Positions 45,598 through 57,150 of a DNA stretch of 64,000 nucleotides are shown here, one piece after another. Within the stretch, counting starts at the first letter, position 1. The number at the start of each line of letters is the position of its first letter. Source of the stretch: Sorghum bicolor. Its lineage: Eukaryota > Streptophyta > Magnoliopsida > Poales > Poaceae. Both the position numbers and the translations under genes were made by a program. The notes under the pieces are model-generated. The model did not search any database and was not told the DNA's origin. It saw nothing but the letters and a program-made list of their open reading frames with translations. The stretch lies in NCBI RefSeq assembly GCF_000003195.3, contig NC_012870.2, positions 11,028,501 to 11,092,500 of the forward strand. Reading direction: 5' to 3'.

Positions 45598-48500
45598 CAC
45601 TACACCACAACACTACAATAGCATCTAACGTGTGTTGCTAAAAGTTGATTTTACCATTGAATAGTGAGTCGCTAAAGCTTATCCTCGGACCGTCCGTTGC
45701 TAATATCAAGTACTGTGATGGATGGTTCGTTGCTATAAATATTTTGCTTTTACGTTGGATGGTCAGTTGCTATATAGCACTAACTAAGTCGAACCGTGGG
45801 TCGCTAAATATAACTGCATATTGGGCCAATGTTTTCAGCCCGTTCGTGTGAAATTTTGGCCCAGAACTCATATTCTATACCCTAAGTCAGCACCAGCCTA
45901 ACAAGCGAAGTACTCCATACACGCCGCCTCGACACCCCGCCGCCGCTGCCCTGCTCGTATGCCTGAAGACAGCCACCACCGCCTACCCGGCCGCCCGTTG
46001 CCCACGAGACATCCCCCGCCGCCTGGCTGGTGGATATCTGCCGCCGCCACCCTCAGCATCTCGGCACCGGCGCTGGACGGCCGCCGCCTCCACCTAGGCG
46101 CCCGGGTGGCAGATCCAGGTGCCCCTCCTCGAGCGAGACCCCCTTCCCTCTCTCCTCATTTGCATCTTCTCCTTCTCCATCCCCTTCCCTTCTTGACTTG
46201 ATTCGATGATTCGAGTGTAGGATGCGCCGCCTCAATCTCCTCTTTGTTTGATGCGAGCATTGGATGAGAGCGGAAGTTGAAGGTAGTCTACGGCCACAGC
46301 ATGCTGCCGGCGAGCCCGCGACCACGGCAAGGGCGCAGCCCATATCCGCAGCACAGGTCGCCAGTTCCTTCTGGAAGCAGCGCAAGGTCCTCCCGAGTCT
46401 GTTATCTGGCTCTGTAATTTGTCGTTGAGATTTTAGTCCCCCCAAATGCTTGTAGGGATGCAGGAAGGAGAGGGAAGATGTCGTCCAAGAAGAGCTACTA
46501 CAAGGAGAAGATGATGCAGCGGAAGTAAACACTCATTTGTTTCGTGCATTTCCTGGTGCCATGTGATTGGGGATCGAAAAATACAATACAAGGTACATGA
46601 AGGAACTTAGCTAGGTCTTGTCTTATAATACATTCACGAGTATACAACTGTACATGGACCCAGATTATGGAACCAAACTTGAAAGAGTATAGAACTTGTT
46701 CATGTTATATTTCTGATACATGTCTATGCACAGAATTTGTTTAGTATAGAATACCACAACTCTGAAGGTATCCTCAGTTGGTTACTATTTATTATAACAT
46801 GACTGCATGAGTGTCTGCAACTAAACTGAGCAATCATTGTTGATTTATTTTTTTCTCTCATCCTAGCCCTTTAATCACCTACTGGTTGGCCTGCTATACT
46901 ACATGGATTTAACTCCATCCTTTGTTGGTGATTCTTCGATTCATGTAAGCTTCTGAAATAGCATAGATTGTTGCCCTTATGCTTGTGTCTGTAAAGCACA
47001 ATCCATTTTTATGGAAATTCTGTTTTGCATAAGTTTTGTGAGCAGAAGAAACACATTCATAAAATTGCTAAAGTGCTCAGCCAAGGTAGTTCTGAAAATA
47101 TGTAGGGTCACCACGCTCAGGGATTGTGGTCTTGAGCAGAATCCATAAAATTTTGCAGTTGTTTAGTATATGTTTTAGACAGGCAATGATGTGAAAATAA
47201 TAGGTAGCAATGGGAAGTTAGATGCAAATTGGAAATATTTCCAACATAAAGGCTCACATTAACAAGTGATTGGGCAAGCCCAATTCTCTCTGGTTTTCCC
47301 TTTCAGAGTGGAGAAAAAGGTAGATGCACACAAGATTTCAATTGAGAAAATGTATATGAAGAAGCAGCTTACCAGTATTTGAGCTATCTGAATCATTACT
47401 TATCAAAAAATGAGAATTGTTTAACATAATATTCTATGTTTTGTAAAAGCCCTATGTCCTCAGTTTGACATGTAACAACTAACAATACTTGGTATCAGCC
47501 TCATGTCATTACACCGGATGCACTTATTAGTGCTTTGGGAGCATAACATTATCTTGCATTTTGGTAGGGCCGTAGGGCAACAAAAGAAGATCAGGTAGTC
47601 TCTTTCTGCACTGCAACGGCAAAGGTATGTTTCTTTAATAGTTTATTAGTACGTTTTTTCTTCATATGGTAAGGGTTAACATGGCTAATAATTGTCATTC
47701 TTTGTTGGTTGTAGTCTGTCTACCAATGGATCATAAAGCCTCTTTGCATAATAAAAGAGAATGAATTGTTTCTTCCTAGTCGGGTATCATTTATTTACAA
47801 TATGGTAATTCCTTAAAAAGATGCTCATCATCTCTTATTAAATCCATTTCAGTTTCTTTCAAAGATTAAGATTTATTATGAGATCTGTAGTATGTTCCTG
47901 TCTTCCTTTGTGAATTTACTGTTTTATGTGCCAATATGCAATGCAAATTTCAGCTTCTTTCGATCATATAGATTTACAAGTACTGGATGTGTGGATTACA
48001 CAGAGGATAGCTTATAGCTTGTCTTGTTTAGTTATTATCTTTGTTATCTGTTTTGAGACTGTCACTGAATTGGAACACTGAAATCTCTGAGAAAAAGTCT
48101 GAAATACTAAAACAACTAGGGTCAACTAAAACTACCAATTGCCAAATTGATGAGTTGTGTGTTAATCTTGTTTCTCTGAAAATGTTTTTGCCAAGTTGTA
48201 TTGGACATACAAAGAGTCTAGTTCTACACAAGAACTTTTTTTTGCTAACACTAAGATTACTAGTGGAGTTCCATGTACCTTATGCAGGTTTGCTGTAGGC
48301 AATAAATATCTTCTCATGGTATTCCTAGGAGTTGTAGAATCTTTTTAGAGGCAATTCTTCTCAAGGTGTTGCAAGATCTTCTCGGAGGTGTCAGAAGCAA
48401 GCATGTAGTAAACTTATGGACATGAACCCAACTAAGTTCGCAATATATGTTGAGATTAGGATAGCCTGATTTTAAGTGACATGATTACATATGTACTTGA

Positions 48501-48844
48501 GTTTGACAATTGAACGAGTATTCAATTTACACAGTTTTAAATGTATCTGGTTTATTTTTTTTTCTACCTATTTAATTGAGCTCGATGGACCGTCCGTTGC
48601 TAAAAGTTTCTATTGCGATGAATTGTCCGTCGCTAAAAGCTCTAACAGGCTGCCTGGCGCTAAAAGTTGGAACATCGAACTATCCGTCGCCAAAGGTTAT
48701 GTCCGTCGCTATATACATATAACGACGGCTTCATTAGCAACTGCAGGGGTCCGTTGTTGTAACTTTTAGCAACTGACTGTCTATCGCTGTATACCCCTTT
48801 CAGCAACTCTAAATCAGTCGCTGTTTAAAGGTTGTGGTGTAGTG
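45598..48844. mobile_element. Non-autonomous CACTA element, 3.25 kb, perfect 14-bp TIR, TSD GTT
   Basis: Both ends read CACTACACCACAAC in inverted orientation (45598-45611 and 48831-48844) and GTT is duplicated at 45595-45597 and 48845-48847. Sub-terminal repeats of the type CCGTCCGTTGCTAAAAG/CCGTCGCTAAAAG lie at 45620-45815 and 48585-48830. The motif differs from that of the 31416-45068 element, so it belongs to another CACTA family and needs another transposase. It carries no transposase but holds exon-like sequence at 45930-46530 and 47300-47640. Confidence 0.9.
46478..47382 (+). other. Spliceable 40-codon reading frame inside the small CACTA (captured exons?)
   Basis: Exon-like piece 46478-46524 (M-S-S-K-K-S-Y-Y-K-E-K-M-M-Q-R) is followed by a GTAAAC donor. 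Piece 47307-47382 follows a TTTTCCCTTTCAG acceptor and continues V-E-K-K-V-D-A-H-K-I-S to TGA. The 782-bp intron joins them in frame. The peptide is strongly basic and matches nothing I know. Upstream is a GC-rich leader-like stretch (45930-46400) with another CAG/GT-type border. It fits a host gene fragment captured by the transposon (Pack-CACTA style); a chance open frame cannot be excluded. Confidence 0.4.
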
Positions 48845-49050
48845 GTTGGTTAAACCCAAATTAGTTTGTATTTGATAATTATTGTGTAATCATAGACTAA
48901 TTAGGTTTAAAAAATTCGTCTTTCAAATTATAGGTAAATTATATAATTAATTATTTTAAATGTTCTATATATGCGTTCAAAGATTCGATGTAATAGAGAA
49001 TTTTGAAAGAATCTTGAAAAATTATTGGGAAATAAACAGGCCCCTAATAT

Positions 49051-49807
49051 GTCTCCGTCTCGATGTCTGGTGTGCTGATGAAATGGCAGACAGATGGTGT
49101 CAAATGTTAACTTGGCCATGAAAATAAAGCTCTACTGCTTTGGTCGTTAACATCGTAACATCGTTTTCGGCTGCGATTAGCCGTTGATTTGTGTGGGTGG
49201 ACGGTCGCCGTCGGTCCCATCGCCACATCGAAAGCAGGGTCCGGCGTGCGAGCGCGATACGCCGGCGTCGCCCTTCTGAACCGGTTCAGATTCGGTCCTG
49301 TGTCGAGGGGCCCACGGACGTACTACGAGTTTATATGGACTTGGCGACTTGGCCCAACTGACAAGAAGGCCTGATGTGGACTGGCGGCCCAAAGAAGCCT
49401 GGTACCATCAGCATCGTCGCATCGTCACTGGCCCATTGGCTTTCCCGTCTTCTTCTCCTTTCAGCAAGAAAGAGTCGTCTTTCTACTCAAGTTGAATTAA
49501 AGGACAACTCCAATCACGCAATGAAAACAAAGGTATATGCTTAGTGCCTTTGTTTTCCATCAGCCACCAGAGTAGACACAGTCTGTCCGTGTAGATAACA
49601 AGCGAAACGTACAGATTTAACACTTCGTTCGACCATCAAATTTATTTCTGCCATTTACTTTTTGGAATGTGACAACTTTTGAATGTTTCTAAGTTATTCT
49701 TGTGAGATTAAACTAATTCCTATTTGCGTATGCTGCAGTGCTGTGATGATCATGGCCTGCCGACTGTGCAGTTCCTGTGAAAGGCACCTGTGATGTGCAG
49801 ATACTAG
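49051..49807. other. Intergenic DNA, nothing identified
   Basis: GC-rich at 49155-49400 with short open frames on both strands and no recognisable protein. The rest is AT-rich. Confidence 0.4.
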
Positions 49808-50053
49808 GGCCTTGCTTAGTTCTTTGAAAAAATTGTAAAATTTTTCAGATTTTTCATAACATCAAATCTTGCGGCAAAATACATAAAATATTAAATATAG
49901 ATAAAAATAACTAATTACACAGTTTGTCTATAATTTGGAATATAAATCTTTTAAGCCTAATTAGTTTATGATTGAACAATATTTATTAAATACAAATGAA
50001 AGTAATAAAATATCTATTTTATATAAGAAAAATTGAAAAAAAAAGCTAGGCTC
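49808..50053. mobile_element. GGCCTTGTTTAG-type MITE, diverged
   Basis: It begins GGCCTTGCTTAGTTC and has the interior phrases TAACTAATTACACAGTTTGTC and TTTAAGCCTAATTAG. The right end (AAAAGCTAGGCTC) is diverged, followed by TAA. Confidence 0.7.
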
Positions 50054-50729
50054 TAACGGGTTCCATCGTCAAGCAAGCGAACTTGTTTTCTTTCTTTTGG
50101 AACGGACACCGGACAGGACAGCCCTGCTTCTTGATTTCAGTGGCAAGATTGACATGAACGAAAAGTCGGAGATAAACGGCGCGGTCCGGCCGGCGGATAC
50201 GAGAGTACTGTCTCGGCCATCAGATCAGGCGAGCTGTGCTGAAAAGACGTACAGTAGTACTACTGCTACGGACAAGTACAGTATATATTTTCAGATGACA
50301 CGGGATTTATTTTATAAGGGGTATAGTTCCACATGTTCTTGCTGCTTAAAGTTTAGGTCCCGGCTTTTAAGCATTGCATAAATACAACCAGAGATTTTTA
50401 ATATTCAACCCTGAGTTCGCACGTCTCTCAACATTTAACATCTAATTCGTAGGTCTTTTAAAATTTAACCCTGTGTATGAGAATTATTTTAATATTAAAG
50501 ATTTTTGAGGATTTCTCTCATTTTATAATTTCAGCTAGACTTTTAAAGAGGACATGTTTCAACATGGTTTATATGCAACAATAGATGCGGTGGCACACAA
50601 GGGACTAAAAAAATACAATCAATTCAATGGCATATAGTGTAATAATGTCTTAATTCATAGAGGAAAAAGATACTTATTAGAATGGAGGGAGTAACATGTA
50701 TTTGAAATGACGCGCCATTGAGCTACTAA
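50054..50729. other. Intergenic DNA with a Stowaway-type fragment
   Basis: The phrase AATGGAGGGAGTAACATG near 50682 resembles a Stowaway right terminus, without a matching left end. A 94-codon plus-strand frame at 50097-50381 has no recognisable domain. Confidence 0.35.
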
Positions 50730-50972
50730 GGCCTTGTTTAATTCCAAAAAAATTTGGGAAAACAATACTGTAGCATTTTCGTTTTTATTTGACAAACATT
50801 GTCCAGTTATGAAGTAACTAGGCTTAAAAGATTCGTCTCGTGATTTACAGACAAACTGTGTAATTAATTTTTATTTTCATCTATATTTAATTTTCTATGC
50901 ATGTGCCGCAAGATTCGATGTGACGAGGAATTTTGAAATGTTTTGGATTTTGGGGGTGAACTAAACAAGGCC
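50730..50972. mobile_element. GGCCTTGTTTAG-type Tourist-like MITE, 243 bp, TSD TAA
   Basis: Ends GGCCTTGTTTAATTCC and (reverse-complemented) GGCCTTGTTTAGTTCACC. TAA is duplicated at 50727-50729 and 50973-50975. It is complete and has the family length. Confidence 0.88.
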
Positions 50973-50975
50973 TAA

Positions 50976-51230
50976 CTGTATTAACGCTGAAACAAAGAAG
51001 TCACGTTTCGTTTACCTAAAGTCCTAAGCCAAAGGCTACATGAAATGAAAGTGGTGAATGGTACCCCTCAGCGTTTCCGCGGAGTCTAGGGTGACTAACA
51101 CGAGACCGGGCAATGCGCGCGGGGCTGCGCAGGGGCACTTACGCGGAGTACGTTGCTCTTTTTTTTCTTTCTTTCTTTTTAGCACAAGATGGATACCCTG
51201 TTTTTCTTGAAAGGTCTAAAAGCCTCTGCA
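50976..51230. other. Short intergenic stretch
   Basis: No feature seen other than a T-rich run near 51150-51180. Confidence 0.4.
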
Positions 51231-52193
51231 AACTTGGCTTACCAAACTGGATAGGAGACGGCGCAAAAGGCTAGTTTCTGGCACAACAATTGGCTTGAGG
51301 GAGAAGCACCTAAGTATTTGGCCCCAAATCTCTTCCAATTAGCCAACAGGAAGAATAGAACAGTCCAACAGGAACTCTGTAACGACAATTGGATACGCTC
51401 CCTAGGCCATCGCATCACCACTGCCACCCACGTTGAGGAATTTGTCTCCCTCTGGATCAGAATCCAGGATGTTCATCTCACCCAAGGTGTCAAAGACTCT
51501 ATCACCTGGAAATGGACGGCAGATGGAAATTACTCCACCTGCTCAGCGTACCGTGCCCAATTCAGAGGCTCGTTCTCCAAATTTCGAAGGGACCTCATTT
51601 GGAGAGCACTTGCGGAAAATAAGTGCAAGGTATTTGTATGGATCCTGTTACACGGGAAACTACTAACAGCAGACAACTTGGTGAAAAGGGGTTGGCCACA
51701 TGAGGAAAAGTGTGTGCTGTGCAATGGGTCTTTGGAGACTGGGCTACACCTATGTTTATGCTGCTCATTTGCTAAGGCAGTTTGGAGTCAAATCCTAGCT
51801 TGGGAACATTTTGACATCCTCCTGGGACCGCAACAGAACGACCCCCAAATATTTGTCACTGGTGGAAAAAAACTACAAGCAAAGTGCCTCGTCCGGAGCG
51901 AAGACGCTTCAACGGCATGGTCATCTATATCTTCTGGAACCTCTGGAAAGAGAGGAACAGACGAATATTCAACAACGCCTATGAAACGGTGATGCAGGTG
52001 GCCACGAGAATTAAAGACGATATAGAGCAAAGAACAAGAGTGTTTCAATAGGGAGCTTTTCTTTCTTGCTGCTGTACCGACTGGACTGTTTTTGGTCCTA
52101 TTTGTACATAAAACACCTTTTTTACTCCAGTTCTTAATTGAAGGGCAGAGCTCCTGCCATTTTTTCAAAAAAAAAAACTTGGCTTACCAAACT
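51231..52193 (+). mobile_element. 5'-truncated LINE (L1-type) insertion with 18-bp TSD
   Basis: The 18-bp AACTTGGCTTACCAAACT occurs at 51231-51248 and 52176-52193, the second directly after a poly(A) run (52167-52177). This is the signature of target-primed reverse transcription. Between them lies only the 3' end of an L1-like ORF2, so the element is truncated to about 0.93 kb. Confidence 0.9.
51249..52051 (+). pseudogene. LINE ORF2 3' end with zf-RVT-like domain
   Basis: Frame 51318-51992 encodes the end of a plant non-LTR reverse transcriptase. It has the zf-RVT-type block W-R-A-L-A-E-N-K-C-K-V-F-V-W-I-L-L-H, then W-P-H-E-E-K-C-V-L-C-N, E-T-G-L-H-L-C-L-C-C and A-K-A-V-W. After about 51895 the correct frame changes: the sequence F-W-N-L-W-K-E-R-N-R-R-I-F appears in another frame and ends with TAG at 52049-52051. 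So there is at least one frameshift besides the 5' truncation. The reverse transcriptase core itself is missing. Confidence 0.8.
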
Positions 52194-54740
52194 CATCACC
52201 GTTCAATTGATTTTCGATTTTTCACTTGAACTGAAAGCCAGCCATTCACTCACTGTTCAAATGTCCCAGGTCCGTTTTCACCTGCTGACCCGTTTGATGC
52301 AAGCATTTTTACTTCCAGGTTCCAGCTACAGATGGAGCTGTGCCTGTCCTGGCTACTGTATGATCCATCGCCCTCGACTGTGATCCTGAATCCTGCCACC
52401 GGCTCACGCATCACAGTGCAAAGCAACCAATCTCCTCCGGGCTCCCGGCTCCGCTTCTGAACTCTGATACAGCCCACTGCCCACCCATCGCTTCTGAATT
52501 CTGATGCAGCCCACTGCCGACTCATAGAGCTGTGTGTCCATCCATGATCTATCATCGACTCATCGTCTACGGCTCCTCGGAACTTCCAGCTGCTACTAAT
52601 AAATTTTCACCAGCAGAAAGGCCCCCAATGAGCGGAAGGAAGCAGCGAAGCCAGAGACGCTGCCACAGTGCCACTGATAGCTCACAGGTTTCATGGCCTT
52701 CCGTCTCGCAAAAGTTCCCTGCGGGGAGCGCTATCATTTGCAGGAGCTAATGGGAGCAGACAGCAGCAGTAGCCAACTAGCCATGGAGCCCCATGTCCTG
52801 CGCGTCGCAAGAAAAAGGTGCTAGGCACCCTGCTGCTAGGGTCGCTCGTGCTTGCTAGCATCTCTGCCCCCTTTGCGCTGTCCCTCCGGAGAGGGGCATT
52901 GCTCACTCAACAGTGAGAGGGGCTCCTCTCTCTGGACAAGTGGACATGCATGGCCGGCAGCAAAAGCCGGTAGGGGCGTGCAAGTGCAGCACTGTTATAA
53001 GCACTAGTAGTTTGTCTGCAGACACACTTTTACCAGCTGGGCTGCTGGCTGCACGAGTCACTGACGAGTGACGAGCATGCATGGCCGGATCCTCGAATTA
53101 ACTCCGGCATTAGGGAAAATGGTGACCCGGCGTTTGAATCTCCTGGGGGCTTCACGTACTGCCTCACACTGGACGGAGCACAGAACCGGCAATAGCAGGC
53201 TAGCAGCAGCTCGTGCATTTTTGACGGGCAAAAAAGCCTGGCAATTCCACTGATGAGGGCGCGCCTGCTGCCTGCCATGGCAGCCAGCCAGCCAGCCAAG
53301 CCATGCCAACCTCTGGGCGTTTCGTTGGAGCTTTGTTGTTGCCGTTTACCCCCGGTGCCTGTGCCTGTGTGTCTCTGGACTCTGGGCTCTGTGGCCACGT
53401 CTCTGGATTTCTGATGCACCTTCAGGTGGCATCTAATGATCCACAGTTGACTCGCTGGCTGATTACTTGAGGCAGCGAAGCGATAGTAACTGCGAGACTG
53501 GTACGTGAATCGCGCACCAATCTGTAGTTGCGTCCTGCTTCGACGACTGCCACTGATCGGTTTCGTCGGTACGCTAACGAGTTCTTTAGAGAATTTGTGT
53601 AAACTCGTAACGGTGACGCTATAGCTAGGATAAGTGATGTCTAATCGTTCTCTCTCGTTGATGAATCTAGTGCATTTTCAAAAGTCTTTCTAAAATATAC
53701 TATATAAATTATTATTTAGAGAGTTATTAGAGTAGAAATCGCTTTCTATATATGTGTACCCTCCTATAATTTTTTCTATATCGTGTGTGCTATTTAGAGA
53801 GCAGCCATCCTCGGTCTGTATCTTTGACTAGCGAGAAATTCAAAAATATGATGTCTATATTTAAATATCCAATTAGAGAGTCTATTGAAGTTCCTCTGAT
53901 ATATTCAATTATTGAGAGAGAGAGAGAAGAATCTATGTTGTCAATTAAGAATAAATAAGCAAAAATTTAAAATATACTACTAAGACATCATTACGCCTAA
54001 AAGACTGGAGTCATTAGGCTCCTCATGAACTAACTCCTCACAATGTGGATTCACTATTCTCGCGTCATCCATATAGAGCAATGCTCAGTATTTTACTGCA
54101 TCTTACTACAATGAGGGTGACCTAGGGCTTGTAGGATGTTTTATCAGGTTCAACTTATAAAACGCAATGTATGTCCATGTACATATACAGAATAGCCTAA
54201 ACAAGACAACATACGAACTAGCCCAAATAACTTCATCTTATTTAAATGCAACTAAGGCTCTATTTTTTGTATGGGTGCAAACGACTTTGAGTCCTTTCTA
54301 CGATATGTGGAGTCAGAGTTAGTGAATGGAGTAAAATATAGACTTCACCATCTTTAGTATATCTTAAAAAGAGAGATATTTATATGGTGCGTAGATAAGT
54401 TAAAGCCAAGGGGAAACTTCACCAAACTAGGTGTAACTTACTGGCTTATATGTTGAATGTGTCAATCATACAAAAATGTTATTCTCTTACAACAAATCAA
54501 CGAAGAGCACTTGTAGCCCTGATTTTTCAGCCAAACAAATAGACAATTGATCAGCCCATGTGAGCCCTAGCACCTACCATAGTTTCTCGAGCATCCCTCC
54601 CCCACGGCGTTGGAATGGGTTCTTGACACCCCCTCGTGTGTGTTTTTTTAACCAGTTATTGACCTAAGATTTTCAGGGTTTTATGGGCTGGATAGTAGCA
54701 ACAGCAAAAGAAATAATGTTTGACATCAGACACGTTTAGA

Positions 54741-54742
<2 letters not shown>
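52194..54742. other. Long intergenic stretch, nothing identified
   Basis: GC-balanced at 52200-53560 with several short frames on both strands, none protein-like. A small duplicated phrase (GCAGCCCACTGCC) occurs near 52466 and 52505. AT-rich from 53600 with an AG-rich (GA)n run near 53915-53928. No gene or defined repeat. Confidence 0.4.

Positions 54743-54812
<70 letters not shown>
54743..54812. repeat. (ATT)n microsatellite, about 23 units
   Basis: An uninterrupted ATT repeat of about 70 bp, directly next to a Stowaway MITE. Confidence 0.95.
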
Positions 54813-54815
<3 letters not shown>

Positions 54816-55052
54816 CTTCCCTCCGTTTGGGTTTACTTGTCACTAATTTTTTACTGTAGCAAATTTGACCATCTATTTTTTTCTTCTAAAAAATCTTAGA
54901 TACTTCAATATATATAACACTAATGAAGTATATTCAATAAAAAATCATATATGTGAAAACTTGATGTATTTAGAAATCTTTTGCAGAAAAAAACATATAG
55001 TCAAAAATGCTACAGTAAAAGTTTGGTGACAAGTAAACGCAAACGGAGGTAG
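54816..55052. mobile_element. Stowaway-type MITE, 237 bp, TSD TA
   Basis: The ends CTTCCCTCCGTTTGGGTTTA (left) and CTACCTCCGTTTGCGTTTA (right, reverse-complemented) with CTTGTCAC continuing the inverted repeat are typical of Stowaway. TA flanks both ends (54814-54815 and 55053-55054). Confidence 0.88.
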
Positions 55053-55054
55053 TA

Positions 55055-55641
55055 ATAATGCAGTTGCTTGTTTTTTTTTCATTTGATTTTTTTTTACCAC
55101 GCCAGACAGTGGCGGTGAAAACCTCGCACCTTTCTCCCCTGCTGGGAATGGGATGCATGGCGAACTCTGCGATGCATCAGATGAATCCGCCTCTGTCACT
55201 CACTGCAGTCTGCAGACGACCAGCCGTTCTCCCTCACGGGTCCCTCCCTCCTCGCACGGCGGTCACGGCGTCGCTCCCTCGCCAGTTGCCACGGGCTCTG
55301 GCCAAGTGGCCAGCCCAGGCCCAAGCCACGCACCTCCCTCCCACTCGGACGCCACACTCCCTTCCCACAGTCCCACTCGGCCACTCCTCACTCACCACTC
55401 CACGCACGTCCCTCCCGGCAGTGCCACACTGCCACTAGTACCCAACAACCACCGCGGGGACCCCTTCCCGAGCTCGAACCACCCCACCCCACCCCACCGC
55501 AGGATATGAGAATACTATGATCCCCGTCCCTCCGCTACTCCCCAGTCCCCACTACCTTTGCCGTCACATGCGCACAAGAAAGAACCACCCGCGCCGCCCC
55601 TGAGGCCTGCCTGACCCCTCCTCTTCCCTCCTCTCCTCCAG
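55055..55641 (+). promoter_or_regulatory. Probable promoter and leader region of the DUF4378-like gene
   Basis: The stretch becomes strongly C-rich on the plus strand (repeated CCACCCCACCCCACC near 55480), as often seen in grass leaders. It ends with a polypyrimidine run and CTCCTCCAG at 55633-55641, a good 3' splice site, which suggests a leader intron. No TATA box could be picked with confidence. Confidence 0.4.
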
Positions 55642-55902
55642 CGCCCAGCCAAGCCGTCGCCGCGCCGCTTCCATGACCCTCGTTCGCGGCATCGTCCGTG
55701 GCAGCGCCTTCTTGTGCTTGACAACCCGCTGAGCTGCTGCGTGGCCGCACTCGCGCATTGCGCCGAGACCAGCGAGGGGGTCCGTGCGATGGCCGCCGCG
55801 AGGAGGCTCTCGGAGCTGCTGCAGGAGCAGCAGGAACCGTTCCTCGTCGAGGCCGCCAGGGGAAGGCGGCCCCGGCGCGGCCGTGGCTCGAGCGCGAGCG
55901 GG

Positions 55903-55933
<31 letters not shown>

Positions 55934-57150
55934 GAGGAGGAACAGGCTGCTGCCCCGCCGTCGCGTGCCGGCGGCTGCTCAGGCTCTGCAACCACGGGAT
56001 CAAGAAGAGGAGCTCGCCGGGCGGCGTCGCGAGCGGCCTCAGGTCGGCGCTGAGCAAGGTGCTGGGCAGCAGGGCCATGCGCCGTGTGCTGCGCTGGGAC
56101 GACCTCGGCGGCGGCGCCGGCTGCTTCTCCGGCGCCAGCGCCTGCGGCTCCCGCGAGTTCCGCCGCCTGCGCCGCCGCTCCCTCGGGGACAGCGGCGAGT
56201 GCGACCCTCGCGCCATGGTGTTTCCTGGGGACGATGGGGAGGAAGAGGAGCGGATGGGGTGGAAGGCCGACATGGACGTCGACTCGTCGCGCCAGCTCAG
56301 CCCGGTCTCCGTTCTCGACCTGCACTCCGACGACGACGACGAGTCGCCGGTGCATTCCCACTGTAAGCTCTCTCGCTCGCGCGCACATCTACTGCCATTC
56401 TTATTAATTCAGTTTCTACTTTCGCAGCCGATGAGCTGCGAATTTTCTTTTACCATGGCTATACATTTTACTACTCGATTGTAGAAAATAGGAGTACTCT
56501 ATTACTCCTGCCGGCTTGTTATCATTTCAATGTTCTTTCTTGTCTGTAAATGTTCCTTGTCTTCTTTAAGGACAAAATTTCTTAAGTATTTATTTTTTGG
56601 GTGTTTATTATACACATGTCATTTGTTCTCAGTTCGTCAGTATCCTCAATCACTGGCTGAAGCTGAATAATAATCCACTCTAGTATGTGAAAAAGCAATG
56701 TTAATTAATCTGTTTCCTTTGTTGTTACTTTCGACAGGGGGCGACGAGAAGCCATCGACCTCCGGGAGCTCACCTCCGTCGGAGTCTTTCCTGGGCCCGG
56801 CCTCGCCATGCTTCAGCTACAATCTCCACGACAAGTTCTGCGAGATGGAGGTGGACGACGAAGCCGATGAGGAGACGACGGTCCGGAACGGCAGCAGGTC
56901 CATAGAGGAGCAGATCTCGTCGTGGGAGAAGATCGCGGGGGACATCTCGAGGATCCCGGCGATGATGGAGCTGGACCTGTCGCGGTCCGCGCGGCAATGG
57001 CGGGAGCCGAGGCCGGAGGTCAGGGAGATCGGCGCCAGGATAGAGACACTCATCTTCGACGACATCAGGAGGGAGGCCGTGTGCGACATGCTCGCCTCGC
57101 ATTGTCGATTGGCAGCAGGAGCAGCAGCAACATCTTGTTGCTCGGGGTAG
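55642..57150 (+). CDS. DUF4378-like plant protein, two exons
   Basis: Exon 1 runs to 56362 (donor GTAAGC) and exon 2 is 56738-57150 (acceptor TTTCGACAG), joined in phase as S-H-W-G-D-E. In the coding frame, protein-like sequence (R-R-F-H-D-P-R-S-R-H-R-P-W, then V-L-D-N-P-L-S-C-C) starts at 55642 directly after a splice acceptor, with no ATG until 55789; either the start lies in an upstream exon, or translation starts at 55789. The middle has a poly-Ala run from a CAG repeat (about 55904-55930) and an acidic D-D-D-D-E segment. The C-terminus (E-E-Q-I-S-S-W-E-K-I-A, then V-R-E-I-G-A-R-I-E-T-L-I-F-D-D-I) resembles DUF4378, found in TRM/LONGIFOLIA-like proteins, some tied to microtubules and organ shape. 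Function here is unknown. Codon use is GC-rich, as in grass genes. Confidence 0.7.
55904..55930 (+). repeat. Coding CAG/GCA trinucleotide repeat
   Basis: Nine GCA-type units encode an alanine run in the DUF4378-like protein. Trinucleotide runs of this kind vary in length between alleles. Confidence 0.85.

Larger units (their letters stand above)
45588..49045. mobile_element. GGCCTTGTTTAG-type MITE split by the small CACTA element
   Basis: Only about 10 bp of the left end (GGCTTAGTT, to 45597) precede the CACTA insertion; the rest resumes at 48845 (GTTGGTTAAACCC) and ends with GAAATAAACAGGCCC near 49045. Joining them without the 3-bp duplication gives one MITE of ordinary size. The short left piece makes this assignment moderate. 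Confidence 0.55.

Noticed and set aside
55515..56388. Long minus-strand frames (252 and 274 codons) and other plus-strand frames over the DUF4378-like exon 1
   Set aside because: Codon-bias shadows; only the plus frame that joins exon 2 in phase gives a recognisable C-terminal domain.
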